Positions 16,221 through 26,609 of a DNA stretch of 64,000 nucleotides are shown one piece after another. How positions within the stretch are numbered: position 1 is the first letter of the stretch; each line of letters starts with the position of its first letter. The notes under the pieces are model-generated. The model did not search any database. It worked only from the letters and a program-made list of their open reading frames with translations, and was not told the origin of the DNA. A program made the position numbers and the translations under genes. This DNA comes from Aminobacter carboxidus (GTDB lineage: Bacteria > Pseudomonadota > Alphaproteobacteria > Rhizobiales > Rhizobiaceae), in assembly GCF_014863355.1 (NCBI RefSeq), contig NZ_JACZEP010000001.1:1240001-1304000 (forward strand), in the 5' to 3' direction.

Positions 16221-18050
16221 TTACACGCGAACTTTCACATAGCTGCCGGGGGCATCCTCTAGCACCCGGCCGCTTATGCCAGGCTTGCGTGCTGCGACAA
16301 GGGTATCGTCCTTGGCTTCGATCCAGCTCTGCCAGTGCGGCCACCATGAGCCTGAAGTCTCGACGGCACCCTTGAGCCAGTCATCGAAGTCGCCCACCGG
16401 CTTGCCATTCGACCAGAACTGGTACTTGCCCGTGGCAGGCGGATTGACGACACCGGCGATGTGGCCCGAGCCGCCCACGACATAGTCGACATCGCCGCCG
16501 AAATACTGGCAGCCGAGGAACACCGAGCGGGCAGGGGCGATGTGATCCTCGCGCGCCGCCAGATTGTAGACGGGGATGGTGACGTCGGCGAGCGAGATGG
16601 TTCGGCCGGCAAGTTCCATCCGGCCTTGCGACAGGTTGTTTTCGAGGTAGCAGTTGCGCAGGTAAAACGAGTGGTTGGCCGCTGCCATGCGTGTCGAATC
16701 GGCGTTCCAGTAGAGCAGGTCGAAGGGCGTCGGCTCCTTGCCGCGCATGTAGTTGTTGATGACATAAGGCCAGATCAGGTCACCCGAGCGCAGCATGTTG
16801 AAGGCCGTCGCCATCTTGGTGCCGTCGAGATAGCCCTTGTCCTTCATCGCCCCTTCGAGTGCTTTTATCTGATCCTCGTCGACGAACACCTTGAGGTCGC
16901 CGGCATAGGTGAAATCGACCTGGGTGGTGAAGAAGGTGACCGACTGGATGCGGTGGTCGCCCTCCTGGGCCAGAAGCGCCAGTGCTGCCGCAAGCAGCGT
17001 GCCGCCGACGCAATAGCCGATCGCGTTGACTTCGCGTTCGCCCGTCGCCTGCTCGACTGTGTCGAGACCGTATTGCAGGCCCTCGCGAATATAGGCTTCC
17101 CAGTTCTTGAGGCCGTGACGCTGGTCGGGGTTGATCCAGGAGATGACGAAAACGGTGTGGCCCTGTTCGACAGCCCAGCGGATGAAGGATTTCTGCGGGT
17201 TGAGGTCGAGGATGTAGAACTTGTTGATCCATGGCGGGCAGATCAGCAGCGGCCGCTTCAGCACCTTGTCGGTGGTGGGCGTGTACTGGATGATTTCGGC
17301 GACATCGCTGCGGCCGACCACCTTGCCCGGCGTCATGGCGATGTTCTTGCCGATCTCGAAGCTGGAATAGTCGGCCTGCCTGAGCTTGAGGTCGCCCTTG
17401 CCGGCCGAAATGTCCTCGGCGAACATCTTCATGCCGCGCACCAGGTTTTCGCCATTGCTGGCGACTGTCTCGCGAAACAGCTCCGGATTGGTCAGGATGA
17501 AATTCGACGGCGAGATCGCATTGGCGACCTGCTTGACGTAGAATCCGGCCTTGTGGCGGGTGTGCTCGTCGAGGCCGTCGGCGTGGTCGACAAGATCGCC
17601 GGCCCAGCGCGCCGTCACCAGATAGGCCTGCTTGAGGAAATCGAAGAAGGCGTTGCGACCCCATTCGGGATCGAGAAAGCGCTTGTCGGCGCGGTCGGGT
17701 TTGACGGCGTCGTCGACCTCGTCGCCGCCCATGCGCTGGATCGACTTGCTCCACACATCTAGATAGCCCGAAAACAGCCGGGTCTGCGCCTCGAGCGCCC
17801 GTTGCGGGTCGGACAGCCAGTATTCGGTGAGCTTCGAGAAGGTCTTGACCATGTCGGCCATCGGTTCGGCGACGGTGTCGCGCAGTTCGCCCTTCTCGCG
17901 CGGTTCGGCCCAAGCGGAAGCGGCCTTGCCCGCCTGCTCGATCATGCGGGCCATGTTGAGGGCAAAACGTTCCGGATCTTTGACGAGGTATTGCTCGACG
18001 GAGGAGGGGGAATCGCCACTCGGCTTGTCCGAATCGTCTACCTTCGCCAT
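16221..18050 (-). CDS. phaC: Poly(3-hydroxyalkanoate) polymerase, class I
   Basis: Polymerises 3-hydroxyacyl-CoA to storage polyester at the granule surface. The lipase-like box is GYCVGG, with nucleophile C347 counted from the ATG at 18050. The Asp is in AREDHIAPA and the His in GGSGHIAGVVNPP. An N-terminal PhaC domain (about 75-250) precedes the alpha/beta hydrolase domain. I prefer the ATG at 18050 (MAKVDD), which has GGGAGG 13 bases upstream; in-frame ATGs at 18080 and 18089 would add up to 13 residues. The gene is divergent from a small lipoprotein gene. Confidence 0.95.
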   Translation of the reverse strand: MAKVDDSDKPSGDSPSSVEQYLVKDPERFALNMARMIEQAGKAASAWAEPREKGELRDTVAEPMADMVKTFSKLTEYWLSDPQRALEAQTRLFSGYLDVWSKSIQRMGGDEVDDAVKPDRADKRFLDPEWGRNAFFDFLKQAYLVTARWAGDLVDHADGLDEHTRHKAGFYVKQVANAISPSNFILTNPELFRETVASNGENLVRGMKMFAEDISAGKGDLKLRQADYSSFEIGKNIAMTPGKVVGRSDVAEIIQYTPTTDKVLKRPLLICPPWINKFYILDLNPQKSFIRWAVEQGHTVFVISWINPDQRHGLKNWEAYIREGLQYGLDTVEQATGEREVNAIGYCVGGTLLAAALALLAQEGDHRIQSVTFFTTQVDFTYAGDLKVFVDEDQIKALEGAMKDKGYLDGTKMATAFNMLRSGDLIWPYVINNYMRGKEPTPFDLLYWNADSTRMAAANHSFYLRNCYLENNLSQGRMELAGRTISLADVTIPVYNLAAREDHIAPARSVFLGCQYFGGDVDYVVGGSGHIAGVVNPPATGKYQFWSNGKPVGDFDDWLKGAVETSGSWWPHWQSWIEAKDDTLVAARKPGISGRVLEDAPGSYVKVRV

Positions 18051-18149
18051 GGTTCTTGCAGGTCCTCCCAAAGCGCCCATTGTTGACATAGTATCATGTG
18101 ACGTCTTACCGGGTCCAACGCGCTGTACCGCGCCTGTCGGGGAAACTTT

Positions 18150-18542
18150 ATGACATATAGTGTTGGTCGGAATGTTTTTTTCTGTGCCCGCGTGATGTTA
18201 TCAGCGAGTGCGCTGGCATTGGCCGTTGCCGCCAGCGGCTGCACAAGCACTACGACCTCGACCGCCAGCAGTGCTGCACCAGTCACCGGACGCGGCGCGC
18301 AGGACACCGGAACCTACCCCAATCTCAACATTCCGCCGAAGGTAGCCGCCGCGCAGTTCACCGAGGAGCAGAAGGCGGCCAAGCTCGCCTCGCTCCAGGC
18401 GGCGCAGCAGCGCCAGGGCGCCAAGGCGGGCGCGGGCGGCGGCAACTCGGCCGCCATGACCACCCTGGCCCGAAAGCATGGCGACGACACGCTGAAGGCC
18501 ATCGAAGGCAAGTGCGAGACTATCGACCCAGCCTGCAATTGA
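18150..18542 (+). CDS. Small predicted lipoprotein
   Basis: 130 residues. A signal sequence (LSASALALAVAASGC) ends in an ASGC lipobox, with a Ser/Thr-rich segment directly after the cysteine. The mature part is Ala/Gln/Lys-rich and ends with a two-cysteine tail (GKCETIDPACN). An internal ATG at 18195 is a plausible alternative start, giving 115 residues with a tighter signal peptide. A TTGACA hexamer at 18083-18088 could be its -35 element but I see no good -10. No known family is recognised. It is followed after 48 bp by alaC. Confidence 0.65.
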   Translation: MTYSVGRNVFFCARVMLSASALALAVAASGCTSTTTSTASSAAPVTGRGAQDTGTYPNLNIPPKVAAAQFTEEQKAAKLASLQAAQQRQGAKAGAGGGNSAAMTTLARKHGDDTLKAIEGKCETIDPACN

Positions 18543-18590
18543 GTGTATATCGCGCACGCATCGCCGAGCCCCCGTTTACCTGGAATTGAC

Positions 18591-19808
18591 ATGGAAGAAT
18601 TTCACAAGGTCCGCCGCCTTCCGCCTTATGTCTTCGAGCAGGTCAACCGGCTGAAGGCCTCGGCCCGTTCGCGCGGCGCCGACATCATCGACCTTGGCAT
18701 GGGCAATCCAGACCTGCCGACGCCGACTGCCATCGTCGACAAGCTGTGCGAAGTGGTGCGCGATCCACGCACCCACCGCTACTCATCGTCGCGCGGCATC
18801 CCCGGCCTGCGCCGCGCCCAGGCCAATTATTATGCCCGTCGCTTTGGCGTGAAGCTCAATCCCGACACCCAGGTCGTGGCCACACTCGGCTCGAAGGAAG
18901 GCTTCGCCAACATGGCGCAGGCGATCACCGCGCCTGGCGACGTCGTGCTGTGCCCGGATCCGACCTACCCGATCCACGCCTTCGGCTTCATCATGTCGGG
19001 CGGCGTCATTCGCTCGCTGCAGGCCAAGCCGGATGACGGCTTCATCCCGGCGCTCGAACGCGGCGTCCGCCATTCGATCCCGAAGCCATTGGCACTGATC
19101 CTCAACTACCCGTCGAACCCGACGGCGCATGTTGCTTCGCTCGACTTCTACAAGGACGTCGTCGCCTTCGCGAAGAAGAACGACATCATCATCCTGTCGG
19201 ACCTTGCCTATTCGGAGATCTACTTCGACGGCAATCCGCCGCCTTCGGTGCTTCAGGTGCCGGGCGCGATCGACGTCGCGGTCGAATTCACCTCGATGTC
19301 GAAGACGTTTTCGATGCCGGGCTGGCGCATGGGTTTCGCCGTCGGCAACGAGCGCCTGATCGCCGCGCTGACCCGCGTGAAGTCGTATCTCGACTATGGC
19401 GCTTTCACGCCGATCCAGGTTGCCGCGACCGCAGCGCTGAACGGCGACGGCACCGACATCGCCGAAGTGCGCGAGGTCTACCACAAGCGCCGCGACGTGA
19501 TGGTCGACTCGTTCACCCGCGCAGGCTGGGAAATCCCGGCGCCGGCGGCGACGATGTTTGCCTGGGCGCCGATCCCCGAGCCGTTCAAGCATCTTGGTTC
19601 GCTCGAATTCTCCAAGCTGCTCATCGAGCATGCCGACGTGGCTGTCGCTCCGGGCGTCGGCTTCGGCGAACATGGCGACGATTATGTGCGCCTGGCGCTG
19701 GTTGAGAACGAGCACCGCATCCGCCAGGCTGCGCGCAGCATCAAGCGCTTCCTGCAGACCACCGCCAAACACCCCAACAACGTGGTTCCGCTCGCAGCCC
19801 ATCGCTGA
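18591..19808 (+). CDS. alaC: Alanine transaminase-like class I/II aminotransferase
   Basis: 405 residues from the ATG at 18591 (MEEFHKV). This is a fold type I PLP enzyme: the lysine lies in SMSKTFSMPGWRMGF, the NYPSNPT segment contacts the cofactor, and DLAYSEIYFD carries the cofactor aspartate. It resembles E. coli AlaC, which makes alanine from pyruvate and glutamate; substrate specificity is inferred. It directly precedes hom, and this pairing is common in rhizobia. Confidence 0.9.
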   Translation: MEEFHKVRRLPPYVFEQVNRLKASARSRGADIIDLGMGNPDLPTPTAIVDKLCEVVRDPRTHRYSSSRGIPGLRRAQANYYARRFGVKLNPDTQVVATLGSKEGFANMAQAITAPGDVVLCPDPTYPIHAFGFIMSGGVIRSLQAKPDDGFIPALERGVRHSIPKPLALILNYPSNPTAHVASLDFYKDVVAFAKKNDIIILSDLAYSEIYFDGNPPPSVLQVPGAIDVAVEFTSMSKTFSMPGWRMGFAVGNERLIAALTRVKSYLDYGAFTPIQVAATAALNGDGTDIAEVREVYHKRRDVMVDSFTRAGWEIPAPAATMFAWAPIPEPFKHLGSLEFSKLLIEHADVAVAPGVGFGEHGDDYVRLALVENEHRIRQAARSIKRFLQTTAKHPNNVVPLAAHR

Positions 19809-19860
19809 GCGGCATCACGGCCACATTCCCAGAACTACTGAAGTAAGAGGCGCCGCGACC

Positions 19861-21177
19861 ATGGCTGAAGCATTGCGTGTTGGAATTGCCGGTCTCGGCA
19901 CGGTCGGTGCTTCGGTGGCGCGCGTACTGCGCGACAAGGGCGCCGAGCTCACCCGGCAGTGCGGCCGCGAAATCGTCGTCACAGCTGTTTCCGCCCGCGA
20001 CCGCACGCGCGATCGCGGCGTCGACCTGAGCGGCGCCCAGTGGTTCGACGATCCGATCGAACTGGCCGAGAAAGCCGATATCGACGTCTTCATCGAACTG
20101 ATCGGTGGTGACGAGGGTGCCGCGCGCGCTTGCGTGCGAGCCGCCCTGGACGCTGGCCGTCACGTCGTTACCGCCAACAAGGCGCTGCTCGCCAAGCATG
20201 GCGTGGCGCTGGCCGAGATCGCCGAGAAGAAGGGCGTGCTGCTCAACTACGAAGCGGCGGTCGCCGGCGGCATCCCTGTCATCAAGACGATGCGCGAGGC
20301 GATGGCCGGCAACAGCGTCACCCGCGTCTTCGGCATTCTCAACGGCACCTGCAACTACATCCTGACGCGCATGGAAGCCGAGGGCCTGACCTTCGAGGCC
20401 TGCCTCGCCGACGCCCAGCGCCTTGGCTACGCCGAAGCCGACCCGACCTTCGACATCGAGGGCAACGACACGGCGCACAAGCTTGCCATCCTGACCAGCC
20501 TGGCTTTTGGCTCGAAGATCGCGGCCGACGACATCTATCTCGAAGGCATTTCCAACATCACCCAGGCTGACATTCGCGCAGCGGCTGAGCTCGGCTATCG
20601 CATCAAGCTGCTCGGCGTTGCCCAGCGCACCGAAAGCGGCATCGAGCAGCGCGTGCACCCGACCATGGTGCCGACGGCTTCGGTCATCGCCCAGGTCCAT
20701 GGTGTCACCAACGCGGTGGCGATCGAAACCGACATTCTGGGCGAGTTGTTGCTGTCGGGTCCCGGTGCCGGCGGCAACGCCACGGCGTCGGCCGTCGTCG
20801 GTGACATCGCCGACATCGCCAAGAGCCGCCCCGGCTTCCAGCACGGCCCGGTGTTCGGCCGTCCGGCCAAGGAACTGAAGCCCTACAAGAAGGCGCAGAT
20901 GCGCAGCCACGCCGGCGGCTACTTTATCCGCCTGACCGTGCACGACCGGATCGGCGTCTTCGCAGCCATCGCCAAGCGCATGGCCGACAACGACATTTCG
21001 CTGGAATCGATCGTTCAGCACGCCAATGGCACGGAAGGCGGCACCGCGCAGAAGACGGTAATTCTGGTGACCCACGAGACCACCGAGGCTGCCGTCCGCA
21101 AGGCTGTCGACGGCGTGACCAAAGACGGCCACCTGACCGACAAGCCGCAGGTCATCCGTATCGAGCGCGCCGGCTAG
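19861..21177 (+). CDS. hom: Homoserine dehydrogenase
   Basis: Reduces aspartate semialdehyde to homoserine for threonine and methionine synthesis. 438 residues: an N-terminal Rossmann domain (GIAGLGTVGASV), VTANKALLAKHG, the catalytic domain (GILNGTCNYILTRM, EADPTFDIEGNDTAHKL) and a C-terminal ACT domain (about 355-438, FIRLTVHDRIGVFA) for amino-acid feedback. The ATG at 19861 fits; a longer frame from 19558 overlaps alaC and is rejected. A GC-rich hairpin without a T-run follows at 21194-21213. Confidence 0.96.
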   Translation: MAEALRVGIAGLGTVGASVARVLRDKGAELTRQCGREIVVTAVSARDRTRDRGVDLSGAQWFDDPIELAEKADIDVFIELIGGDEGAARACVRAALDAGRHVVTANKALLAKHGVALAEIAEKKGVLLNYEAAVAGGIPVIKTMREAMAGNSVTRVFGILNGTCNYILTRMEAEGLTFEACLADAQRLGYAEADPTFDIEGNDTAHKLAILTSLAFGSKIAADDIYLEGISNITQADIRAAAELGYRIKLLGVAQRTESGIEQRVHPTMVPTASVIAQVHGVTNAVAIETDILGELLLSGPGAGGNATASAVVGDIADIAKSRPGFQHGPVFGRPAKELKPYKKAQMRSHAGGYFIRLTVHDRIGVFAAIAKRMADNDISLESIVQHANGTEGGTAQKTVILVTHETTEAAVRKAVDGVTKDGHLTDKPQVIRIERAG

Positions 21178-21369
21178 TCCGACGCCTCGACGAGGGGGCG
21201 CAAATGTGCCCCCGGCCAGGCAGTCAAGCCTCAATTCCCTTTCAATCGATTGATATTGTTTCGCTTTCGATTAAGCGGGCAACAGGTCTTGCCGTTGTCA
21301 TGCGGGTTTGACAATAAGAGCCGGCCCGGTTTGGGCGCTCCGAACCCATCGACTTCAGGACCCAGCATT

Positions 21370-22344
21370 ATGGCGAAAAGCGTTGTAGCCGGCCTCGACC
21401 GGATTCTCACCATGGAACTCGTGCGCGTCACCGAGCGCGCTGCCGTTGCCGCAGCAAGGCTGCGCGGGCGCGGCGACGAGAAGGCCGCCGACCAGGTCGC
21501 CGTCGACGCCATGCGTCAGGAATTGAACCGCCTTGCCATCAAGGGCACCGTCGTCATCGGCGAAGGCGAACGCGACGAGGCACCGATGCTCTACATCGGC
21601 GAGGAAGTCGGCTCGGGCGGCCCCGATGTCGACATCGCCCTCGACCCGCTCGAAGGCACCACCATCTGCGCCAAGAACCTGCCCAACGCCCTCGCCGTCA
21701 TCGCCATCGCTGAAAAGGGAAGCCTGCTGTTCGCGCCTGACGTCTACATGGACAAGATCGCCGTCGGCCCCGGCTACCCTGAAGGCGTCATCGACATCGA
21801 TGCTTCGCCGGCTGAAAACATCGCCAGCGTCGCCAAGGCCAAGGGCGTGCCGGTAGAAGAGATCACCGCCTGCATCCTCGACCGCCCGCGCCACGCCAAG
21901 CTGATCGAAGCCGTGCGTGCGACCGGCGCTGCCATCCGCCTGATCGGCGATGGCGACGTGGCCGGTGTCATCCACACCACCGATCCTGAAGAAACCGGCA
22001 TCGACATCTACCTCGGCACCGGTGGTGCGCCTGAGGGCGTGCTGGCCGCTGCCGCCTTGCGCTGCACCGGTGGCCAGATGCTCGGCCGCCTGTTGCTTGA
22101 TTCGCCGGAAAAGGTTGCCCGCGCCGCGACCATGGGCATCACCGATCCCAAGAAGGTCTACCGCATCGATGAAATGGCGCGCGGTGACGTGCTGTTTGCC
22201 GCAACCGGCGTCACCGACGGCAACATGCTTGCCGGCGTGAAATTCGGCCGCGATTCGATCACCACCCACACCATCGTTCTGCGCTCGTCGTCAAAGACGG
22301 TGCGTGAGATCAAGGCGCGTCACCAGGATCTGGAAAAATTCTGA
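21370..22344 (+). CDS. glpX: Fructose-1,6-bisphosphatase class II
   Basis: Hydrolyses fructose 1,6-bisphosphate in gluconeogenesis. 324 residues from the ATG at 21370 (MAKSVVAG). GlpX motifs are visible: the metal-binding DEAPMLYIGEEVG region, LDPLEGTTICAKNLPNALAV, and GDGDVAGVI. The family length is 320-340 residues. It lies 192 bp after hom and 56 bp before recJ, which may be cotranscribed with it. No separate class I fbp is in the window. Confidence 0.95.
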   Translation: MAKSVVAGLDRILTMELVRVTERAAVAAARLRGRGDEKAADQVAVDAMRQELNRLAIKGTVVIGEGERDEAPMLYIGEEVGSGGPDVDIALDPLEGTTICAKNLPNALAVIAIAEKGSLLFAPDVYMDKIAVGPGYPEGVIDIDASPAENIASVAKAKGVPVEEITACILDRPRHAKLIEAVRATGAAIRLIGDGDVAGVIHTTDPEETGIDIYLGTGGAPEGVLAAAALRCTGGQMLGRLLLDSPEKVARAATMGITDPKKVYRIDEMARGDVLFAATGVTDGNMLAGVKFGRDSITTHTIVLRSSSKTVREIKARHQDLEKF

Positions 22345-22400
22345 TTACGCGCTTGTCCGTCTCGCCTATGGTCGATCCGAAGCGGGTGGACCTCAACTGA

Positions 22401-24191
22401 ATGGCGACTGAAAAGCGTAATTTTCTAGGCGTACGGCGTTCGGCCACCGGTGTCTCATGGGAGCACCGGCTGACCGAACGCCAGGACATGCTGGCGCTCG
22501 CCATCGCCCAGGGGCATGGCGTGCCCGACATCGTTGCCCGCGTGCTCGCCGGGCGAGGCGTGTTGCCTGAGGACACCGAGCGTTTTCTCGACCCGACGAT
22601 CCGCGACCTGCTGCCCGATCCGGCGTCGCTGACCGACATGGCCAAGGCTGCCGAGCGTATCGCCGATGCGGTGCTGCGCAAGGAAAAGGTGGCGATCTTC
22701 GGCGACTATGACGTCGATGGCGCATCGTCTTCGGCGTTGATGAGCCGCTTTCTCACGCATTTTGGCATCGAGTCCGAGATCTACATCCCCGACCGCATCT
22801 TCGAAGGTTACGGCCCCAACCCCGATGCGATGCGCGATCTCATCGGCCGGGGCGCCAGCCTGATCATCACCGTCGACTGCGGCACCAACAGTGCTGCCTC
22901 CATCGATGCTGCCAACGAGGCCGGCGCCGATGTCGTGGTGCTCGACCACCATCAACTTGGCGGGCCGCTGCCCCATGCGCGCGCGGTGGTCAACCCGAAC
23001 CGCGACGACGATCTTTCAGGGCAGGGCCATCTCTGCGCTGCCGGCGTGACCTTCCTGGCGCTGGTCCAGACTGCCAAGGTGTTGCGGGAAAAATTGCCTG
23101 ATGCACCGCGCCCGGATCTGTTGTCGCTGCTCGACCTTGTGGCACTGGCGACCGTTTGCGACGTCGTGCCGCTGACCGGGGTCAACCGCGCCTTTGTCGT
23201 CAAGGGGCTGCAGGCGATGCGCCAGCAGAACAATCCCGGGCTGACCGCACTCGCCCGCGTTGCACGCATCGGCGAACCGCTCAACAATTTTCATCTCGCT
23301 TTCCTGCTTGGCCCGCGCATCAACGCCGGCGGGCGCATCGGCGACGCCGCCTTGGGCAGCAAGCTGCTCGCCACCGACGATCCGGTCGAGGCCGGAACGA
23401 TCGCCGAAACGCTCGACCGCCTGAATCAGGAGCGGCAGGCGATGGAGACCGAGATGCTGGCCGAAGCGCGCGCCGAGGCCGACGCCGAGATCGGTGCCGG
23501 CCCCGGGCCGGCGGTGCTGGTCACCGCAAACACGACCTGGCACCCTGGCATCGTCGGCCTGCTCGCCTCGCGGCTCAAGGATCATGCCCGCCGCCCGGCC
23601 TTCGCCATCGCCTTCAATCCGAATGGCCTTGGCACGGGGTCGGGGCGCTCGGTTTCCGGTTTCGACCTTGGACGGCTCGTGCGCGAGGCCGTGGAGGCCG
23701 GCTTGCTGGTCAAGGGTGGCGGCCACGCCATGGCGGCCGGCATCACCGTCGAGCGCGCCAAGCTTGGCGAGTTGCGTGCCTTTTTCGAGCAACGCGCCGC
23801 AGCCGACGTGTTCCGGCTACAGGACGAGGAAAGCCTCAAGATCGACGGCGCCCTGGCTGCGGAAGGCGCGACGCTGACGTTGGTCGATGCGCTGGAGAAG
23901 GCCGGGCCGTTCGGGGCAGGGCATGTTCCGCCGGTCTTCGTTCTGCCCCGGCACCGTATCGCCGACGCGCGGCTTGTCGGCACGGCGCATATCCGTATCG
24001 ATCTGCGTTCGGAAAGCGGCGGCCGGGTGCAAGCCATGGCCTTCAGGGCGGCAGAAACGCCGCTTGGCGATTTCCTGTTCCGCAATCGCGACCGCGCGAT
24101 CCACGTTGCCGGCTCGATTTCGGTCAATCACTGGAATGGCAGCCGCACGGCCCAGTTCAGGATCGTCGACGCGTCGCTGGCCGGGCCTTAA
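22401..24191 (+). CDS. recJ: Single-stranded-DNA-specific exonuclease RecJ
   Basis: A 5'-to-3' single-strand exonuclease for recombination and mismatch repair. 596 residues. The DHH domain has FGDYDVDGASSSALM, TVDCGTN and VLDHHQLGG; the DHHA1 domain has GRIGDAALGSKLL and GGHAMAAGIT; a C-terminal OB-fold follows (about 470-590). The family length is about 580-610. It converges with the patatin-like gene, overlapping it by four bases at the 3' ends. Confidence 0.95.
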   Translation: MATEKRNFLGVRRSATGVSWEHRLTERQDMLALAIAQGHGVPDIVARVLAGRGVLPEDTERFLDPTIRDLLPDPASLTDMAKAAERIADAVLRKEKVAIFGDYDVDGASSSALMSRFLTHFGIESEIYIPDRIFEGYGPNPDAMRDLIGRGASLIITVDCGTNSAASIDAANEAGADVVVLDHHQLGGPLPHARAVVNPNRDDDLSGQGHLCAAGVTFLALVQTAKVLREKLPDAPRPDLLSLLDLVALATVCDVVPLTGVNRAFVVKGLQAMRQQNNPGLTALARVARIGEPLNNFHLAFLLGPRINAGGRIGDAALGSKLLATDDPVEAGTIAETLDRLNQERQAMETEMLAEARAEADAEIGAGPGPAVLVTANTTWHPGIVGLLASRLKDHARRPAFAIAFNPNGLGTGSGRSVSGFDLGRLVREAVEAGLLVKGGGHAMAAGITVERAKLGELRAFFEQRAAADVFRLQDEESLKIDGALAAEGATLTLVDALEKAGPFGAGHVPPVFVLPRHRIADARLVGTAHIRIDLRSESGGRVQAMAFRAAETPLGDFLFRNRDRAIHVAGSISVNHWNGSRTAQFRIVDASLAGP

Positions 24192-25156
24192 CCCAGCACC
24201 GCCTGGAGCCGGAGGATCTCCTCCATCTGCGCCTTGGTCGCCTCGTAGCCGAGGCGGATGGCTTCGTCGGCGCGGTGGAATTCCGACAGGCCGATGAGGC
24301 CAAGCTTGGGCTGGATCGACAGGTCGGGCGGATCGCCGGCGAGACGAGCGCGCGAAATACGGTCCTGGATGATGTTGAAAGCCTCGACCATCACGCCGGT
24401 GATGCCAAGCCGCGTTTCGCGATCGCTCTGTGTCGAGCTCTCGCCAGGCCGTGCCGGGCGCTCGACCACAAGTTCGCCGGCACTGTGCTTGATGACGGCG
24501 GCACGCCCGAACAGGTCGTAGTGCAGATTGACCGCCACCACCAACGGCTGTTCGTTGGCGCGGCAGACCGAAACCGGAACCGGATTGACCAGCGCACCGT
24601 CGACGAGCACGCGTCCGTTGCAGGTAACCGGTTCGAACACGCCGGGCAGGGCATATGAAGCGCGCATCGCCTTGATCAGCGAGCCGCTCGACAGCCAGAT
24701 CTCATGGCCGGTGCGGATCTCGGTGGCGACGCAGACGAAGGGTTTTGGCAGGTCTTCGAAGCTCACGGAGCCCATGTGATGCTGCATGCGGGCATCAAGC
24801 TTCATGCCGCCGAACAGGCCACTGCCGCCAAGCTTGAAATCGAACAGGCCAAAGATCCGGCGCTTGGTCAGGCTGCGGGCGAACTCCTCGAGCTCGTCGA
24901 GCCTGCCGGCGAGATAACAGCCGCCGACCAAGGCGCCGATCGAGGTGCCTGCGATCATGTTGATGCGAATTCCGGCCTCATCAAGCGCGCGCAGCACGCC
25001 GATATGGGCCCAGCCGCGCGCGGCGCCGCCGCCAAGTGCCAGTGAGATGCCGTTCTGCTTGGCCGTTTCGGGCGTGTTCGAACTCGTGCCGGAAGAAAAG
25101 CCGTTGGCTTCCCGGATGTTTTCGCGTGCATGAAATGACGCCCACTCGAGCATCAA
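24188..25156 (-). CDS. Patatin-like phospholipase family protein (RssA-like)
   Basis: 322 residues. The oxyanion loop GGGAARGWAHIGVL, the nucleophile motif GTSIG and the catalytic DGALVNPVP (Asp-Gly) form a complete Ser/Asp dyad, so it is probably an active acyl hydrolase. The first about 40 residues are not conserved; an alternative ATG at 25153 is adjacent. Bacterial RssA-type proteins are cytoplasmic and their lipid substrates are mostly unknown. It lies downstream of hisI and folE in the same direction. Confidence 0.88.
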   Translation of the reverse strand: MMLEWASFHARENIREANGFSSGTSSNTPETAKQNGISLALGGGAARGWAHIGVLRALDEAGIRINMIAGTSIGALVGGCYLAGRLDELEEFARSLTKRRIFGLFDFKLGGSGLFGGMKLDARMQHHMGSVSFEDLPKPFVCVATEIRTGHEIWLSSGSLIKAMRASYALPGVFEPVTCNGRVLVDGALVNPVPVSVCRANEQPLVVAVNLHYDLFGRAAVIKHSAGELVVERPARPGESSTQSDRETRLGITGVMVEAFNIIQDRISRARLAGDPPDLSIQPKLGLIGLSEFHRADEAIRLGYEATKAQMEEILRLQAVLG

Positions 25157-25237
25157 AATCTCCCTTGTCCCAGAAGCAGACTACTCCCGACCCGTATTAA
25201 AATCGTGAATCTATGTGTTCTGGAACAGCAAGCCGGT

Positions 25238-25693
25238 TCACGATTTCTTGTGGTAGGTCTCGTCTGTATCGAACAGAGGAGCACTGCCGTCCGCGCTGAG
25301 CGTGGCCATGCCGTTTTTGTACCCCACCGTCCGATAGAAACAGGAACGCCTGCCGGTGTGGCAGGTTGCTTCGTGGCCGGTAACATTTACGCGTAGCCAC
25401 ACGGCATCCTGGTCGCAGTCGGTGCGGATTTCGACGACGTGCTGGAAGTTGCCCGAGGTCTCACCCTTCTTCCACAACGAACCGCGCGAGCGCGACCAGT
25501 AGTGGGCAATGCCGGTTTCGATGGTCAGCGCCAGGGCTTCGGCGTTCATGTGCGCGACCATCAGCAGCACGCCGTCGCCAGCGTCGGTGACGACGGCGGT
25601 GACGAGGCCATTGGCGTCGAAGCGCGGCGTGAACGCTTCGCCTTCTTCGAGCGCGCGCTTGTCTTCGGAAGCTTGTGGAAACTGCAGGGTCAT
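25238..25693 (-). CDS. hisI: Phosphoribosyl-AMP cyclohydrolase
   Basis: Third step of histidine biosynthesis: opens the purine ring of phosphoribosyl-AMP. 151 residues, a stand-alone HisI without the HisE pyrophosphohydrolase domain. Metal-binding features are the [11 protein letters not shown] loop and Cys residues in [14 protein letters not shown]. The [14 protein letters not shown] substrate loop is intact. It lies 36 bp downstream of folE on the same strand, a common rhizobial order. Confidence 0.95.
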   Translation of the reverse strand: MTLQFPQASEDKRALEEGEAFTPRFDANGLVTAVVTDAGDGVLLMVAHMNAEALALTIETGIAHYWSRSRGSLWKKGETSGNFQHVVEIRTDCDQDAVWLRVNVTGHEATCHTGRRSCFYRTVGYKNGMATLSADGSAPLFDTDETYHKKS

Positions 25694-25729
25694 CGCCGGG
25701 GTCCTAAGTCGGGCACCGGCGAAGCGGGA

Positions 25730-26371
25730 TCAGATCCCGCCGCCGCCGGCTCGCACCATGGTCACGAACCGGACCTGTTCTTCGGGAGTGTCCCGGAAAA
25801 CGCCGGTGAAGGTGGAGGTCAGGGTCGTTGAACCCTGCTTGCGGATGCCGCGCATGGCCATGCACATATGCTCGGCCTCGATCATCACGGCGACGCCGCG
25901 CGGATTTAGCACGTCCTGGATGACACCGGCAATCTGCGCCGTCATCGCTTCCTGCGTCTGCAGGCGGTGGGCGAAGATGTCGACGACACGGGCGATCTTG
26001 GAAAGCCCGACAACCTTACCATCCGGCAGATAGCCGACATGGGCCTTGCCGATGATCGGCACCATGTGGTGCTCGCAATGCGAATGGAACTTGATGTCGC
26101 GTACAATGACCAGATCGTCATAGCCAGCGACCTCCTCGAAGGTGCGGCCAAGCTCGTCGGCCGGGCACATGTCGTAGCCGTTGAACATTTCACGGAAGGC
26201 CTTGGTCACGCGCTTGGGCGTGTCGATCAGGCCTTCGCGCTGCGGATCGTCTCCGGTCCAGCGCAACAGCACCTTCACTGCGGCTTCAACCTCCGCCTCG
26301 GTCGGGCGGTCGGTCGCAGGCTTGTCCATATAGGCTGATTGCGGCATCAGCTTCTTGGCAACGGCATCCAT
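25730..26371 (-). CDS. folE: GTP cyclohydrolase I
   Basis: Converts GTP to dihydroneopterin triphosphate for folate and related pterins. 213 residues. Zinc ligands are visible in [10 protein letters not shown] (Cys and His), and a later Cys occurs in [11 protein letters not shown]. The N-terminal about 20 residues are variable, and ATGs at 26371 and 26344 are both possible. The 238-bp gap to the divergent NifU-like gene must hold its promoter. Confidence 0.95.
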   Translation of the reverse strand: MDAVAKKLMPQSAYMDKPATDRPTEAEVEAAVKVLLRWTGDDPQREGLIDTPKRVTKAFREMFNGYDMCPADELGRTFEEVAGYDDLVIVRDIKFHSHCEHHMVPIIGKAHVGYLPDGKVVGLSKIARVVDIFAHRLQTQEAMTAQIAGVIQDVLNPRGVAVMIEAEHMCMAMRGIRKQGSTTLTSTFTGVFRDTPEEQVRFVTMVRAGGGGI

Positions 26372-26609
26372 ATCAGGCGTCTCCAGTAGTCCCTGTCAGA
26401 GCAGGGACGAGTTGAACGGACACAGCCACTTTAGGGACCACCGGAACAAGAGTGCCGTACCCAAAGCTGCTTATCTTGCTCTTCTCCCGATGCAGATTCT
26501 GCTGCCTTGTCGGGAGGCGAGCGCCACCATTATATATGGGTGACGACGACGATTGAAAGATGCAACCGCGACAAGAGTTGTTCGTCACGCGCACTCAGAG
26601 TGAAAAAAG

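Noticed and set aside
16461-17762. A 433-codon rightward open frame
   Set aside because: Antisense to phaC; its translation shows the repeated Val/Asp/Ala composition of an antisense shadow and no domain.
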